Source: Candidatus Poribacteria bacterium
GTDB taxonomy: Bacteria; Poribacteria; WGA-4E; PCPOR2b
Assembly: GCA_003635265.1 (NCBI GenBank)
Contig: PYIZ01000048.1
Coordinates: 1 to 64,000 of the forward strand
Direction of reading: 5' to 3'
Length of the DNA stretch: 64,000 bases
In this document: positions 8,257-16,967 of the stretch, in pieces
How the letters are laid out: each line of letters begins with the position of its first letter
Position numbering within the stretch: the first letter of the stretch is position 1
Notes under the pieces: generated by a model
What the model saw: the letters and a program-made list of their open reading frames with translations, nothing else
Databases searched by the model: none
Told to the model about the DNA's origin: nothing
Position numbers and translations under genes: made by a program

Positions 8257-10236
8257 TCACCGATAAAACGAATACACTTCAATGTCCCACAGGAGCCGAA
8301 TAGCCACCCATGCCCCACCCACGATAAACTCTCCAAGAATCAATCCCAAAAAGAGTGGAAATGCTTTTCGATACAGCCGGATTCCACCCGCTTTAAGCAA
8401 CACGGTTTTGATTGCCCACGCGATGAATATCGAAAACCAAAGTCTTCCCATCGTCCACCGCTCAACACTGAGGAGGTATCCCGCTGGATGAAAAGGTGAT
8501 AGGGGAAATCGCGTTCGCAGCCACCAGAGCAAGCCGGTAAAGCAAAAACCAAATCCCGTAAAAACGACGCCCGGAACATCTGTGTCGGTCGGATGATAAA
8601 GCCAACTTTGTAGGAGATTATACCCACCAGTGCCTAGACCACTGACCACGCCAATTTCATAGCCAACGACGAGGTACGCCCAGAAAGCCGCAAGAATTCC
8701 CATGACCGTCGCTAACATCATCGCGACAACCAGGCCGCCAGAATTCATCTTTGATTCTTCGGCGATTTTTAACCCTTCGAGGGTATGGGGCATTGGATGG
8801 GCACGGGAACCGCGATTAAACGTAAAATAGAACCGCATCATGGTGAGACTACCGGGAGACAGCCGCCGCGTGCCAAACAGATTGATGAGAAATTCATGCG
8901 GCGTAGATCTGACGCGATTCATCGGCGGTCCCACTTCGGCGCGAACCCTCGTGATACTCATCCCCAGAAGATAGTAAATCAGAAAGTAAAGCCCTGCTGT
9001 CCACAGCGCCATGCCACCTTTATACGAAAAAGCCAGCAGAACAATCAATCCGCAGATTAATCCAACAACTGCCCACCGGTACGGCATCGGCTCTTTTGAC
9101 TCGTCAAGCCGGCGCGTGTTGTCAACACCGACTTCTATGCGATGCTCGGCTCGCGTTCCATTTCCGCTGTGTCGTCGCTGAAATGGAAAGATACTCCGAC
9201 AGATTGAAAGAAAATAGCGTCTGCCGCCATAAAGCGCGAAGCATACGAGCGCCAAATACCCGCCCATGACCTGTGACCAATCGTAGGGGAAGTCGGGCAT
9301 AGATGTCAACCCAAGCGCGCTTCCCAGCACCCGTTCCCCTTTCCAAAACCAATAGAAAAACCACAACGAAAAAGACATCTCCAACGGTGTCAGAAAAGCA
9401 AGTCCAATGGCGAAGGGCCGAATGTAGACCGGTGTCCAACCGATAGCGTTGTACGGCTTTTGGGTGAAGTATTGGCCAATCTCTGCGTGGCGCACTGGGA
9501 GTTCTGGCATTGCCGGAAAAAAGAAATTCACTCCGTTAATCAGATTAATTCCACCCGCAATGGCAAATCCAATCCACATCATCTTTGATCGAAAAAGCCT
9601 ACCGTCGGGACGGGTCATTTCCAACGGTAACTGAACAATTGGGTATGCCAACCGTTCATGCTCAATCCACTGCCTGCGAACCAAGATATTAAGGCAGATC
9701 ATTACCCAGATAAGCGTCGTCAGAAATACCGTCCACCAAAAGATTGGGCGCAGCCAAGCCCGGATATGGGATTCGGTGTAAAACGTGCTTTCTCCATCAT
9801 AAAAAGCTTCCAATCCTGAAAAGTCATTTATCGTTAACCCAGACGGGAGGTATCGCCAAAAGAGTGCTTTCCATTCATTTTCGGGGGTGGCGAACCAGAA
9901 ACCGTCGGGGACCGTCGGCACAACGGTTTGCATCATGTCATGCCCAGAGATCGCTGAGGAAATCGAAAGCATCACAAAGACTGTCAAAAACTCTTGCTGT
10001 TTGAGGGCAAAACGTGGTAGGAAACGCTTGAGGAGGAGGTTGAAGGCGATTAGCACTGTTAAGGTGATCACCACGTTGTAGATAAGCGCCATTGTGGTCG
10101 GCAGTGTGCTCCAAAACCGCAGATGGTTTGCCATGATAAAATAGGTGTTGACTGGAATCAACAACAGTCCAAGGAGCACCGCTCGAAACGTCACGCTCAC
10201 AGTCGCTGTTTGATGGAACTCTGCTTTTTCGACCAT
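8257..10236 (-). CDS. DUF6785 family multi-pass membrane protein
   Basis: Integral membrane protein of 659 residues with roughly a dozen hydrophobic helices. I recognise the DUF6785 type, often listed near the oligopeptide-transporter (OPT) superfamily and common in Poribacteria and Planctomycetes. Typical pieces are the N-terminal FRAVLLGLLLIPVNTYFIM, SSAISGHDMMQTVVPTV, RRQWIEHERLAYPIVQLPLEM and LSVERWTMGRLWFSIFIAWAIK near the C-terminus. It probably transports an unknown solute, but the family has no settled function that I know of. It is monocistronic on the minus strand and is shielded from the upstream catabolic operon by a hairpin terminator. Confidence 0.8.
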   Translation of the reverse strand: MVEKAEFHQTATVSVTFRAVLLGLLLIPVNTYFIMANHLRFWSTLPTTMALIYNVVITLTVLIAFNLLLKRFLPRFALKQQEFLTVFVMLSISSAISGHDMMQTVVPTVPDGFWFATPENEWKALFWRYLPSGLTINDFSGLEAFYDGESTFYTESHIRAWLRPIFWWTVFLTTLIWVMICLNILVRRQWIEHERLAYPIVQLPLEMTRPDGRLFRSKMMWIGFAIAGGINLINGVNFFFPAMPELPVRHAEIGQYFTQKPYNAIGWTPVYIRPFAIGLAFLTPLEMSFSLWFFYWFWKGERVLGSALGLTSMPDFPYDWSQVMGGYLALVCFALYGGRRYFLSICRSIFPFQRRHSGNGTRAEHRIEVGVDNTRRLDESKEPMPYRWAVVGLICGLIVLLAFSYKGGMALWTAGLYFLIYYLLGMSITRVRAEVGPPMNRVRSTPHEFLINLFGTRRLSPGSLTMMRFYFTFNRGSRAHPMPHTLEGLKIAEESKMNSGGLVVAMMLATVMGILAAFWAYLVVGYEIGVVSGLGTGGYNLLQSWLYHPTDTDVPGVVFTGFGFCFTGLLWWLRTRFPLSPFHPAGYLLSVERWTMGRLWFSIFIAWAIKTVLLKAGGIRLYRKAFPLFLGLILGEFIVGGAWVAIRLLWDIEVYSFYR

Positions 10237-10258
10237 TATCTGCGCTTCCTCTTGCTAC

Positions 10259-10294
10259 AAAAAAAGCCCTATGTGTCATGCACAGGGCTTTTTT
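10259..10294 (-). terminator. Rho-independent terminator, bidirectional form
   Basis: An A-run, GCCCT (10266-10270), a short inner TGTG/CACA stem, AGGGC (10284-10288) and a T-run form a GC stem flanked by A- and T-tracts. It lies downstream of the DapA-like / amidohydrolase / sulfatase operon on the minus strand and can also work in the other direction. Confidence 0.75.
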
Positions 10295-10304
10295 AGCTCC
10301 GCCT

Positions 10305-10360
10305 CATGTTAAGATTTAGTGCAACAGAAACCGAGTTTTCAAGAAAAAACTCGGTTTCTC
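10305..10360. repeat. AGAAACCGAGTTTT inverted-repeat element, copy A
   Basis: The 14-bp arms AGAAACCGAGTTTT (10326-10339) and AAAACTCGGTTTCT (10346-10359) flank a 6-nt centre, preceded by CATGTTAAGA and GTGCAACAG. The same arms and the same left flank recur at 31265-31372, so this is a dispersed element and not simply a terminator. Confidence 0.75.
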
Positions 10361-10426
10361 TACAACTCCGTCAATCCGGAAGCACCTCGGGCACCATGTC
10401 TTGATGTATAACAATTTCTCATATTA

Positions 10427-11716
10427 TCACCTGTCCGTATTCTCGCGGCGCTTCTGCATTTCTAACAGACATAGATCTGCGAGATCGCTGCCCAAGGGAT
10501 CATCTATTTCCAAGGCGTAGCGTTTGAGTAACTGGGCAAGTTCGGCAGTGATTTCGGTATATGGCGGGAAGTGGAGATACTGATTGTGCCCATCTGCCCG
10601 CGGTGTATTATACAGATTTAATTCCTCTTCCGGGTCGTTGACCAGATCATATAACTCATGGTTGCCCGTATAGCTACGCAATCCACCTACAGGTCTGCTC
10701 AGGATCAGTTTCCATTCGTTGGTGCGGATACATCGCTGATCGACGAATTGATCACGCGTGATGTTCTGGGTATAGTGGGCTTCCCGCCACGGAACGGATT
10801 CATCACTCAACAGTGGTGTCATACTGCTGCCGTGCAGATAGTCAGGGATTTCCAATCCAGCCCAATCAAGAACGGTGGGCATCAAATCTTGCAGTCCTAC
10901 AAATTCCTCAATAACTGAGCCTGCTTCGATGGTTCCCGGTTGGCTGAAGATCATGGGCACCTTGATCGAGTCTTCGTGGCAGGTAAACTTGTGATCCGAA
11001 CCACGATAGGAGAACATATCCCCGTGATCGGAATAGTAAACGACGATGGTGTTTTCGGCGATACCTAGTTCATCCAGTGCGGTCATCAGCCGTCCCACAT
11101 TGTAGTCAATGGCACTGACGGCTGCGTAATAGCCGGCGTACGGCACCCCCTTGCCTCGATACGGCTCATAGAATTCTTTGGGTGCGGTGTAGGGGTCGTG
11201 GGGCGGGTAATAGCCGTTCACTGCAAAGAAAGGCTTGCCACTTGTCCCCTGCTCCTTGATGAATTCAATCATTTGGTCTGTCTGTTGGTGGGGCTTGTAA
11301 ACGCCATCCCGTCTGTTGTCCACCCAATGACCGCCCAATGAGTTAAATCCCTCCCAAAGGTCGAACAATCCCGGATCCTTTTCACCCAGATGCCACTTGC
11401 CAAAATAGGCAGTTGTATAACCACCTGCCTGCATGGACTCGAAAACTGTGCGCTGCTCGTGGGAGGTCTCTTTGAGTAGGTTATCCATGTTGTACGAGTT
11501 ATAAATCACCTGATGCTGATGTGGATAGACGCCGGTCCACATGGTGGCGCGTACAGGGGTACAGACGGGCCACGGGGTGAAACTATTTGTGCAGTTCGCA
11601 CCGCCAGCCGCGAGTCGATCTATGTTTGGTGTAGAAACGAACTTGTTGCCGTTACAGCCCAGACTGTCCCAACGTTGTTGGTCGGTCATGAGCAAAATAA
11701 TGTTAGGTTTTGTCAT
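10427..11716 (-). CDS. Sulfatase with canonical CxPxR motif
   Basis: Arylsulfatase-family enzyme, 429 residues. Residues 5-14 (NIILLMTDQQ) supply N-terminal metal ligands, C52-T-P-V-R56 is the formylglycine site in canonical CxPxR form, YFGKWHLGEKDPG carries the conserved Lys/His pair and YYSDHGDMFSYRG the C-terminal Asp-His. No signal peptide is seen. It is the last gene of a three-gene operon: the DapA-like lyase and the amidohydrolase precede it with gaps of about 14 bp. It would therefore remove sulfate from, or act on, the same small substrate as those catabolic enzymes. It is only distantly similar to the sulfatase at 4626 and uses a different maturation-motif class. Confidence 0.9.
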   Translation of the reverse strand: MTKPNIILLMTDQQRWDSLGCNGNKFVSTPNIDRLAAGGANCTNSFTPWPVCTPVRATMWTGVYPHQHQVIYNSYNMDNLLKETSHEQRTVFESMQAGGYTTAYFGKWHLGEKDPGLFDLWEGFNSLGGHWVDNRRDGVYKPHQQTDQMIEFIKEQGTSGKPFFAVNGYYPPHDPYTAPKEFYEPYRGKGVPYAGYYAAVSAIDYNVGRLMTALDELGIAENTIVVYYSDHGDMFSYRGSDHKFTCHEDSIKVPMIFSQPGTIEAGSVIEEFVGLQDLMPTVLDWAGLEIPDYLHGSSMTPLLSDESVPWREAHYTQNITRDQFVDQRCIRTNEWKLILSRPVGGLRSYTGNHELYDLVNDPEEELNLYNTPRADGHNQYLHFPPYTEITAELAQLLKRYALEIDDPLGSDLADLCLLEMQKRRENTDR

Positions 11717-11730
11717 TCAAAATCCTCCAG

Positions 11731-12729
11731 TTAGGAATTAACATTGAAGAGCTTCGCCGCGTTATTCCAGAAAATATCCTCTACTGCGCTATCGCTGAGT
11801 CGTTCCGACCAGCACGCCCATTTGAGAGACCGCAGATGTTCTAGCCCGACCAACACCGGCTTGATTGTCATGTGCTTCTCAACCCACACCGGTGATTCAT
11901 CACCAAGCCAGAGAAAGGTGTCCGCTGTGCCGACCGATCTGCCGCGTCCGTGGCTTGCCATGAGATCCGATCCGTACATGAGTTTCTCATGTCCCAAGAT
12001 ACGGATAATTGACTGATGCGCCATCTGTTCGCAATTGGCACTTGTGTCAAAATAGAGATTGTCCAGTCCCCTCAGTTGAGGAAGTCCTTCCAGATTATGC
12101 GCTGGTTGAAATCCACGTGCTGAATGCGCGAGAATGAGTGTCATATTTGGATACTGTTCGCAGTAGTGGCGAATCCATTTGATATTGCCCGGATCCGCTA
12201 CAGCACGAGATCTTACCATGTGCAGAGTGATCACCCACCCTTCCTCATCTGCAACTTTAATGAACTTCTCAGGTAGAAAATCCGGAATCTGTGCCTCCCA
12301 AGTTGGTTTGACGTTCGCGTAGGTATGGTAGCACTTAAGGCCGACAGCCCCAAGTCGCTTGACCTCCTCCCGAACCCATTCCGGATCATCGTTCGGTGCG
12401 ACGAAGAACAGGCAGCGGAAATCGGGATGGGCAGCAGCTTGTTCGGCTGTCCACTGATTCGCCTGACGCAGTCGTGCCGGCTGCGGTGGGAAGGGTATAA
12501 ACAGGGCTGCCATCCGACGATCGGGATGCAGATCTTCCATCAGGTCCAAATACATATCGAAGCCGACCGTATGAAATGCCGCAAGCGAGTCAGGGAGTGT
12601 GAAGGCACCGCGCTGCCATACGTGACAGTGGGCATCGAACACCGAGTCAGGAACAAACGAAGCGAGTTCACGCTCGAAAAACTCTCTATCTTCCGCCCGA
12701 GACAGCCCCTTCTGGATTTCTTGACTCAT
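11731..12729 (-). CDS. Amidohydrolase-2 family metal-dependent hydrolase
   Basis: TIM-barrel hydrolase or decarboxylase of the amidohydrolase_2 group, 332 residues. Metal and catalytic residues are all visible: FDAHCHVWQ (HxH), VITLHMVRS (His), LILAHSARG (His) and LMYGSDLMASHG (Asp). Members hydrolyse lactones and amides or decarboxylate aromatic acids. There is no signal peptide, so it is cytoplasmic. It is the middle gene of a three-gene operon between a DapA-like aldolase and a sulfatase, which suggests stepwise breakdown of one organic sulfate or sugar acid; the compound cannot be named. The start at 12729 lies 13 bp after the previous stop. Confidence 0.82.
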   Translation of the reverse strand: MSQEIQKGLSRAEDREFFERELASFVPDSVFDAHCHVWQRGAFTLPDSLAAFHTVGFDMYLDLMEDLHPDRRMAALFIPFPPQPARLRQANQWTAEQAAAHPDFRCLFFVAPNDDPEWVREEVKRLGAVGLKCYHTYANVKPTWEAQIPDFLPEKFIKVADEEGWVITLHMVRSRAVADPGNIKWIRHYCEQYPNMTLILAHSARGFQPAHNLEGLPQLRGLDNLYFDTSANCEQMAHQSIIRILGHEKLMYGSDLMASHGRGRSVGTADTFLWLGDESPVWVEKHMTIKPVLVGLEHLRSLKWACWSERLSDSAVEDIFWNNAAKLFNVNS

Positions 12730-12742
12730 GGAATTATTCCTC

Positions 12743-13699
12743 TCATGCAGGTGGGCTTGGCGGGTACTTCGTGTAGTAAGGCATCAATGGACGCAACAAT
12801 TCGGTGAGTTCATCCTCCTCATCTGAGGTGAGTTCAGTGAGTCCAACCTCCGACCTCACAGACGCGCATCGTGCTGATGTAAAGATACCGCACCGCTTCA
12901 TGATGACCTTGTTGTTGAATTGTCCCTTGATGTATCCTCTAAAATGTTGCAGTGCCGCAATATGTGCATCGATGCGCCGTGCCTTGGTAATATCGCCTGA
13001 TTCCATGGCGTTGATTATCGCCATGAACGGTTCGACGACATCCGCAGATGCCATGAACAGCCGTGCACCGGCGAGGTAGCCGAGCACAAGCGGGGAGCCG
13101 ACCATGATCCGCAAATAGCCCTCACCGCCCGGCAGACTTAAAACCTCCGAAACCCGTTCTACGGCACCGAGTGGCGCTTCTTCTTTTAAGTAGCGAATAT
13201 TTGGTGATTCAGCCGGAAGTTTGGCGAGCTGCTGGGTGGATAGGACAAGGTCGCCGGCACCTCCAACTGAGTGGACGAGGTTAGGAACGGATACCGAATC
13301 AGCCACCGCTTTAACGCACGATAAGATATCCACATCTCGCCGGATCCAAGGGGGTATAACGACTGCAATCATGTCTGCCCCCATCTTTTCAGCGCGCTGG
13401 GCTGCCGTAATGCTATCAGGAATGGATATAGCAGCAACGGCTGCACAGACCGGCACCCGTCCCGAACAGATTTCAAGGGTAAGCTCCAAGCACCGGATCC
13501 GCTCTGCTTCGCTCAGTGTCCACGTTTCACAGCCACGCATACCCGGAATCGCAAGGCAGGTGCCAACATCCACAACATGCTCAACTTGACGGACATAGGA
13601 GGCAAAATCGACTCGATCATTTTCGAGCAGCGGTGTTTTCAGGAGCGTTGCCACTCCCTGGGGTGCGAGTTGGGGATCGAATAGGTCAAATTGAGCCAT
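12743..13699 (-). CDS. DapA/NanA-superfamily aldolase-like protein
   Basis: Class I aldolase of the dihydrodipicolinate synthase / N-acetylneuraminate lyase superfamily, 318 residues, first gene of the operon with the amidohydrolase and sulfatase. K172 (IRYLKEEA) fits the Schiff-base lysine. The usual YN.P motif reads VHSVGGAG, so the catalytic tyrosine position (about 143) is His. That departure argues against real DHDPS activity and for a lyase or hydratase acting on another 2-oxo acid, or a pseudoenzyme. The N-terminal GVATLLKTPLLENDRVDFASY matches the superfamily start. Function inside the operon is probably cleavage of a sugar acid (inference). Confidence 0.78.
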   Translation of the reverse strand: MAQFDLFDPQLAPQGVATLLKTPLLENDRVDFASYVRQVEHVVDVGTCLAIPGMRGCETWTLSEAERIRCLELTLEICSGRVPVCAAVAAISIPDSITAAQRAEKMGADMIAVVIPPWIRRDVDILSCVKAVADSVSVPNLVHSVGGAGDLVLSTQQLAKLPAESPNIRYLKEEAPLGAVERVSEVLSLPGGEGYLRIMVGSPLVLGYLAGARLFMASADVVEPFMAIINAMESGDITKARRIDAHIAALQHFRGYIKGQFNNKVIMKRCGIFTSARCASVRSEVGLTELTSDEEDELTELLRPLMPYYTKYPPSPPA

Positions 13700-13802
13700 T
13701 ACTTATTTTCCTCAATTCTCTTGGATAAAGGATTGGCGTTTAGTGTAGAGAGTATATCATATTTCCCCGAATTGCGATAGGGAGCATTTCATTGCAGCGA
13801 GT

Positions 13803-14609
13803 TTAGGTTATGCTACTGCGATCCTGTTTGACGATCTCTTTGACATGGTAATACGGAAAAGCCTCTATCAGTTCCAGCGTCTCCGGCGCTAATCGAGCTT
13901 TGATTTCTTCGGGAAACGTATTCAAGGAGAGCATATGTTGCGGTCTATATCGAAGGATCAGGAAGCGGCGATCCCGGTCCTCAGGTTTCCAGATTAGGAC
14001 ACCATGGGTGAGCAGTTCCGTGATGACTACCACGTCCCCGGCGCGCGGCGTGATATTGATGACAGCTGGATGGGGTTGGGGATCAGTATCGTCGCTGTTG
14101 GGGACGAAAAAATCTTCAGGGCGTTTGAACTCGCTTTTGTGAGAGCCCGGAACGACAACTAGACCTCCATCGCCGGGGAATACATCGGTTAGATAGAAGA
14201 AGAACACCAGATCGTCGCAGTAGATACGTCCATCCTGACAAAAATAACGTGGCCACTCCAGAGAGGTATCTTCTTCCCTACGGCAGTGCAACTCGAAGAA
14301 ACGACGCTGTTCGCGGGTATTAACACGCAGGGAACCGCCGACAAGCTGAGGTTTATCGTTGGTTAATTCCTTGATAATCGGCCAGGTCGTCGGGTGCATG
14401 GTCAGTAACTCTAGTGCCCTGTCGAACGCAAAACCGTGTGTATAGTTTCCCTGATCGGCTGCAAACCCTGTCGGCAAAGCATCAGGCGGGGTATGAATAT
14501 AGCGGTCGGCTGCCTCTTGAGCTTTGTGCAGCTCTTCGGCGTTAAGGACGTTTTTCAGGTGCAGGTATCCGGTTAAATCGAAAAAGTAACGCTGTTCGGA
14601 GGTCATCAT
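13803..14609 (-). CDS. Phytanoyl-CoA dioxygenase-like protein, atypical triad
   Basis: PhyH-family Fe(II)/2-oxoglutarate oxygenase-like protein. I choose the ATG at 14609 (or 14606), giving about 268 residues, because GAAGGATCC precedes it; an in-frame start at 14672 would add 21 non-conserved residues. The double-stranded beta-helix core is visible in DDLVFFFYLTDVFPGDGGLVVVPGSHKSEF and DVVVITELLTHGVLIW, with arginines in DRDRRFLILRY for the co-substrate. The usual HxD iron motif is not seen; the equivalent stretch reads FFELHCRRE. It may use other ligands or be inactive. It shares the 'LH..GRI' pattern with the triplet at 52.8-55.3 kb. Divergent from the next PhyH gene. Confidence 0.78.
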   Translation of the reverse strand: MMTSEQRYFFDLTGYLHLKNVLNAEELHKAQEAADRYIHTPPDALPTGFAADQGNYTHGFAFDRALELLTMHPTTWPIIKELTNDKPQLVGGSLRVNTREQRRFFELHCRREEDTSLEWPRYFCQDGRIYCDDLVFFFYLTDVFPGDGGLVVVPGSHKSEFKRPEDFFVPNSDDTDPQPHPAVINITPRAGDVVVITELLTHGVLIWKPEDRDRRFLILRYRPQHMLSLNTFPEEIKARLAPETLELIEAFPYYHVKEIVKQDRSSIT

Positions 14610-14776
14610 AGGGGATCCTTCAACGATGAGATGAGATTCCAAAAATATTAAGGAGGAGTTGTTTATTGACACCCAATCGCTTCTGACGTATAATTGGTTT
14701 TCCTCTCCTGTGAATCTCTGCCAGTTTCTCCGGCAAATCGATATACAATTCAGACGCTTATCATTGGAGGAAGATT

Positions 14777-15721
14777 ATGGGAACTCATGGAATTTCAAAT
14801 GATGATTTGAAGTCAATCCTCACACATCTGTCTGAACATGGGTATGCCGTAATTGAAGGTATACTCAGCGAAAAGGAGGTCCTGCACTACCGGGGGCTTG
14901 TGGAGGAACTTTTTGAACGAGAACGACACCAACCTTTTGAGCCAGAAGACGGACCCGCATTGCCAGAGGATACTGAAATGGAAGCGTATCTGAAAGATAG
15001 TTATCAAATCAGCGAAGCGGAACAGGCTCGACTCATGCGGCGCATCCGCCATTCACGTGCACAAAATCAAGATACGCCGTGGCCCGTTCCCCCTTCAGGG
15101 GTGGTTAAGAATTTCCTTCACTTGCCGACGCTGTTTGATTATGACCAGTCACAGCGTATCTGGAATTTGGTCAACAAAGCCCCGGATTTCGGAAAGTTGA
15201 TAGAGCATCCAGTCGTGCTTTCGTTGGCGCGGGGGATTCTCGGCGAAGATTGTGTGCTCGCCGACTGTAGCGCGACCAGTATCGGACCCCACACCGATGA
15301 AGGTGGGGCGTGGCATGTGGATGTGCCGCTCGGTCAGTTGCCAGAACCTTTGCCGGACTTTCCGCTGACCATCCAGAATGCTTGGATGCTCGATCCGTTT
15401 ACAACGACTAACGGGGCGACGCAAATCGTTCCTGACAGCCATCGCACTCGCAGAAAGCCTGTGTGGGGAGAACAGCAGGAGAATGGAAAGATGCTGACAG
15501 GATCCCCCGGTTCGGTCGCTATCTGGCTCTCAAATACATGGCATCGGTCAGGACCAAACGCGACGGACAATCCCCGTCGGGCCATTCTTTGCTATTACTC
15601 TCGCTCATGGATTAAACCATTTACCGATTATACATCAATAGCCCCGGAGATTGTACAGACATTTTCATCAGAACTGCGGTATCTTCTGGGATATTCGGCG
15701 AGCGCACCCGTCCGAGGGTAG
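14777..15721 (+). CDS. Phytanoyl-CoA dioxygenase family protein
   Basis: Fe(II)/2-oxoglutarate-dependent oxygenase of the PhyH family, 314 residues. The triad is canonical: GAWHVDVPLG gives HxD, and WHRSGPN gives the distal His, with R in PRRAILCYY to bind 2-oxoglutarate. TTNGATQIVPDSH is the family's 'NGAT..PGSH' region. Such enzymes hydroxylate small molecules, lipids or modified amino acids; no substrate can be read here. GGAGGAAGATT precedes the ATG at 14777. It is divergent from the PhyH gene at 13803, so both may share the regulatory gap of about 165 bp. A hairpin without a T-tract follows at 15754. Confidence 0.9.
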   Translation: MGTHGISNDDLKSILTHLSEHGYAVIEGILSEKEVLHYRGLVEELFERERHQPFEPEDGPALPEDTEMEAYLKDSYQISEAEQARLMRRIRHSRAQNQDTPWPVPPSGVVKNFLHLPTLFDYDQSQRIWNLVNKAPDFGKLIEHPVVLSLARGILGEDCVLADCSATSIGPHTDEGGAWHVDVPLGQLPEPLPDFPLTIQNAWMLDPFTTTNGATQIVPDSHRTRRKPVWGEQQENGKMLTGSPGSVAIWLSNTWHRSGPNATDNPRRAILCYYSRSWIKPFTDYTSIAPEIVQTFSSELRYLLGYSASAPVRG

Positions 15722-15753
15722 GCGGAAGTTTTTACCATGCAAAAATGAAAACT

Positions 15754-15780
15754 TGCCCATTTTCCACGCGAAAATGGGCA
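15754..15780 (+). terminator. Strong hairpin, possible terminator
   Basis: TGCCCATTTTC (15754-15764) and GAAAATGGGCA (15770-15780) form a perfect 11-bp stem with a 5-nt loop. It lies 33 bp behind the PhyH stop. The following bases are not T-rich, so it may instead protect the transcript end. Confidence 0.5.
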
Positions 15781-15890
15781 GATTGTACCTATCTCAGAAT
15801 AAAACATCTTGTAGTAGACTATAGATTGTATTTCAAACAATTACAAACAATTACATTTTCATAAATTCAGTGAAGCGAGGAGATATTACA

Positions 15891-16907
15891 ATGATCCGCG
15901 AAACAATCCAAAAAGTTGTCGATGGACAAGACTTAACTGAGCGTGAAACCGTTGACACCATGAACGAAATAATGAGCGGTGAAGCAACACCGGCGCAAGT
16001 TGCTTCGTTTATTACCGCTCTCCGAATCAAGGGCGAGACGATTGAAGAAATTACCGGTGCAGCACGGGTTATGCGAGAAAAATCGACCAAGATTCACACC
16101 AAACACCCTTTTGCTGTTGATACTTGTGGTACAGGCGGAGATGGCTCACATTCATTCAACATCTCAACGACCGCGGCGTTTGTTGTGGCAGGAACAGAAA
16201 TTCCGGTGGCAAAGCACGGTAACCGAGCCGCTTCGAGCCAAAGTGGCAGTGCGGACGTTCTTAAGGCGTTGGGTATAAATATCGAAATCGGACCGGAACA
16301 GGTTGGAGCGTGTATTGACGATGTGGGAATCGGTTTTCTTTTTGCGGTTGCATTGCACGGCGCGATGAGATATGCAATTGGACCCCGTCAAGAAATCGGT
16401 ATCCGTACAATCTTCAATGCACTCGGTCCGCTCACGAACCCCGCCGGTGCTCAAGCACAGGTGCTCGGTGTCTACGCGCCAACGCTGACGGAGCCCTTAG
16501 CAAATGTCCTTAAAAATCTTGACAGCCAACGTGCGTTCGTTGTACATGGGGGCGATGGTCTGGACGAGATTACAACGACGACGACGACTCAGGTTTCGGA
16601 GTTGGTAGGTGGCGAGGTCAATACATACACGCTTGATCCGACGGAATTGGGTATTCCAGCAGCACAGCCTAGCGATCTCAAAGGGGGAACACCGGAGGAG
16701 AACGCAGAGATGACGTTGAGCATCCTCAGAGGCGACAAAGGTCCCAAACGGGACATCGTATTACTCAATGCAGCGGCGGCGATTGTCGCAGGTGGGAAAG
16801 CTGCGGACATAGCAGCAGGACTCGCAGCGGCGGCGGAATCTGTCGATTCCGGGCGGGCATTGGCTAAATTGGAAGGGTTGAAGGCGAAATCAAATGAGGC
16901 AGTTTAA
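15891..16907 (+). CDS. trpD: Anthranilate phosphoribosyltransferase, copy 1
   Basis: Catalyses transfer of phosphoribose from PRPP to anthranilate, the second committed step of tryptophan synthesis. The protein has 338 residues, the normal TrpD size. CGTGGDG (79-85) binds the PRPP pyrophosphate, [21 protein letters not shown] (108 onward) belongs to the active site, and [19 protein letters not shown] is the family hallmark. I choose ATG 15891 because GAGGAGA precedes it and because it aligns with the start of the second copy; a GTG at 15870 is less likely. A second, about 85% identical copy follows in tandem. No other trp genes are nearby, so the locus is detached from a tryptophan operon. 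Confidence 0.93.
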   Translation: MIRETIQKVVDGQDLTERETVDTMNEIMSGEATPAQVASFITALRIKGETIEEITGAARVMREKSTKIHTKHPFAVDTCGTGGDGSHSFNISTTAAFVVAGTEIPVAKHGNRAASSQSGSADVLKALGINIEIGPEQVGACIDDVGIGFLFAVALHGAMRYAIGPRQEIGIRTIFNALGPLTNPAGAQAQVLGVYAPTLTEPLANVLKNLDSQRAFVVHGGDGLDEITTTTTTQVSELVGGEVNTYTLDPTELGIPAAQPSDLKGGTPEENAEMTLSILRGDKGPKRDIVLLNAAAAIVAGGKAADIAAGLAAAAESVDSGRALAKLEGLKAKSNEAV

Positions 16908-16967
16908 CCTTGAGCGGTATCTGATTTTCTGGAGATAGAAATTCGCTGAAACGAGGGAAATATCAAA

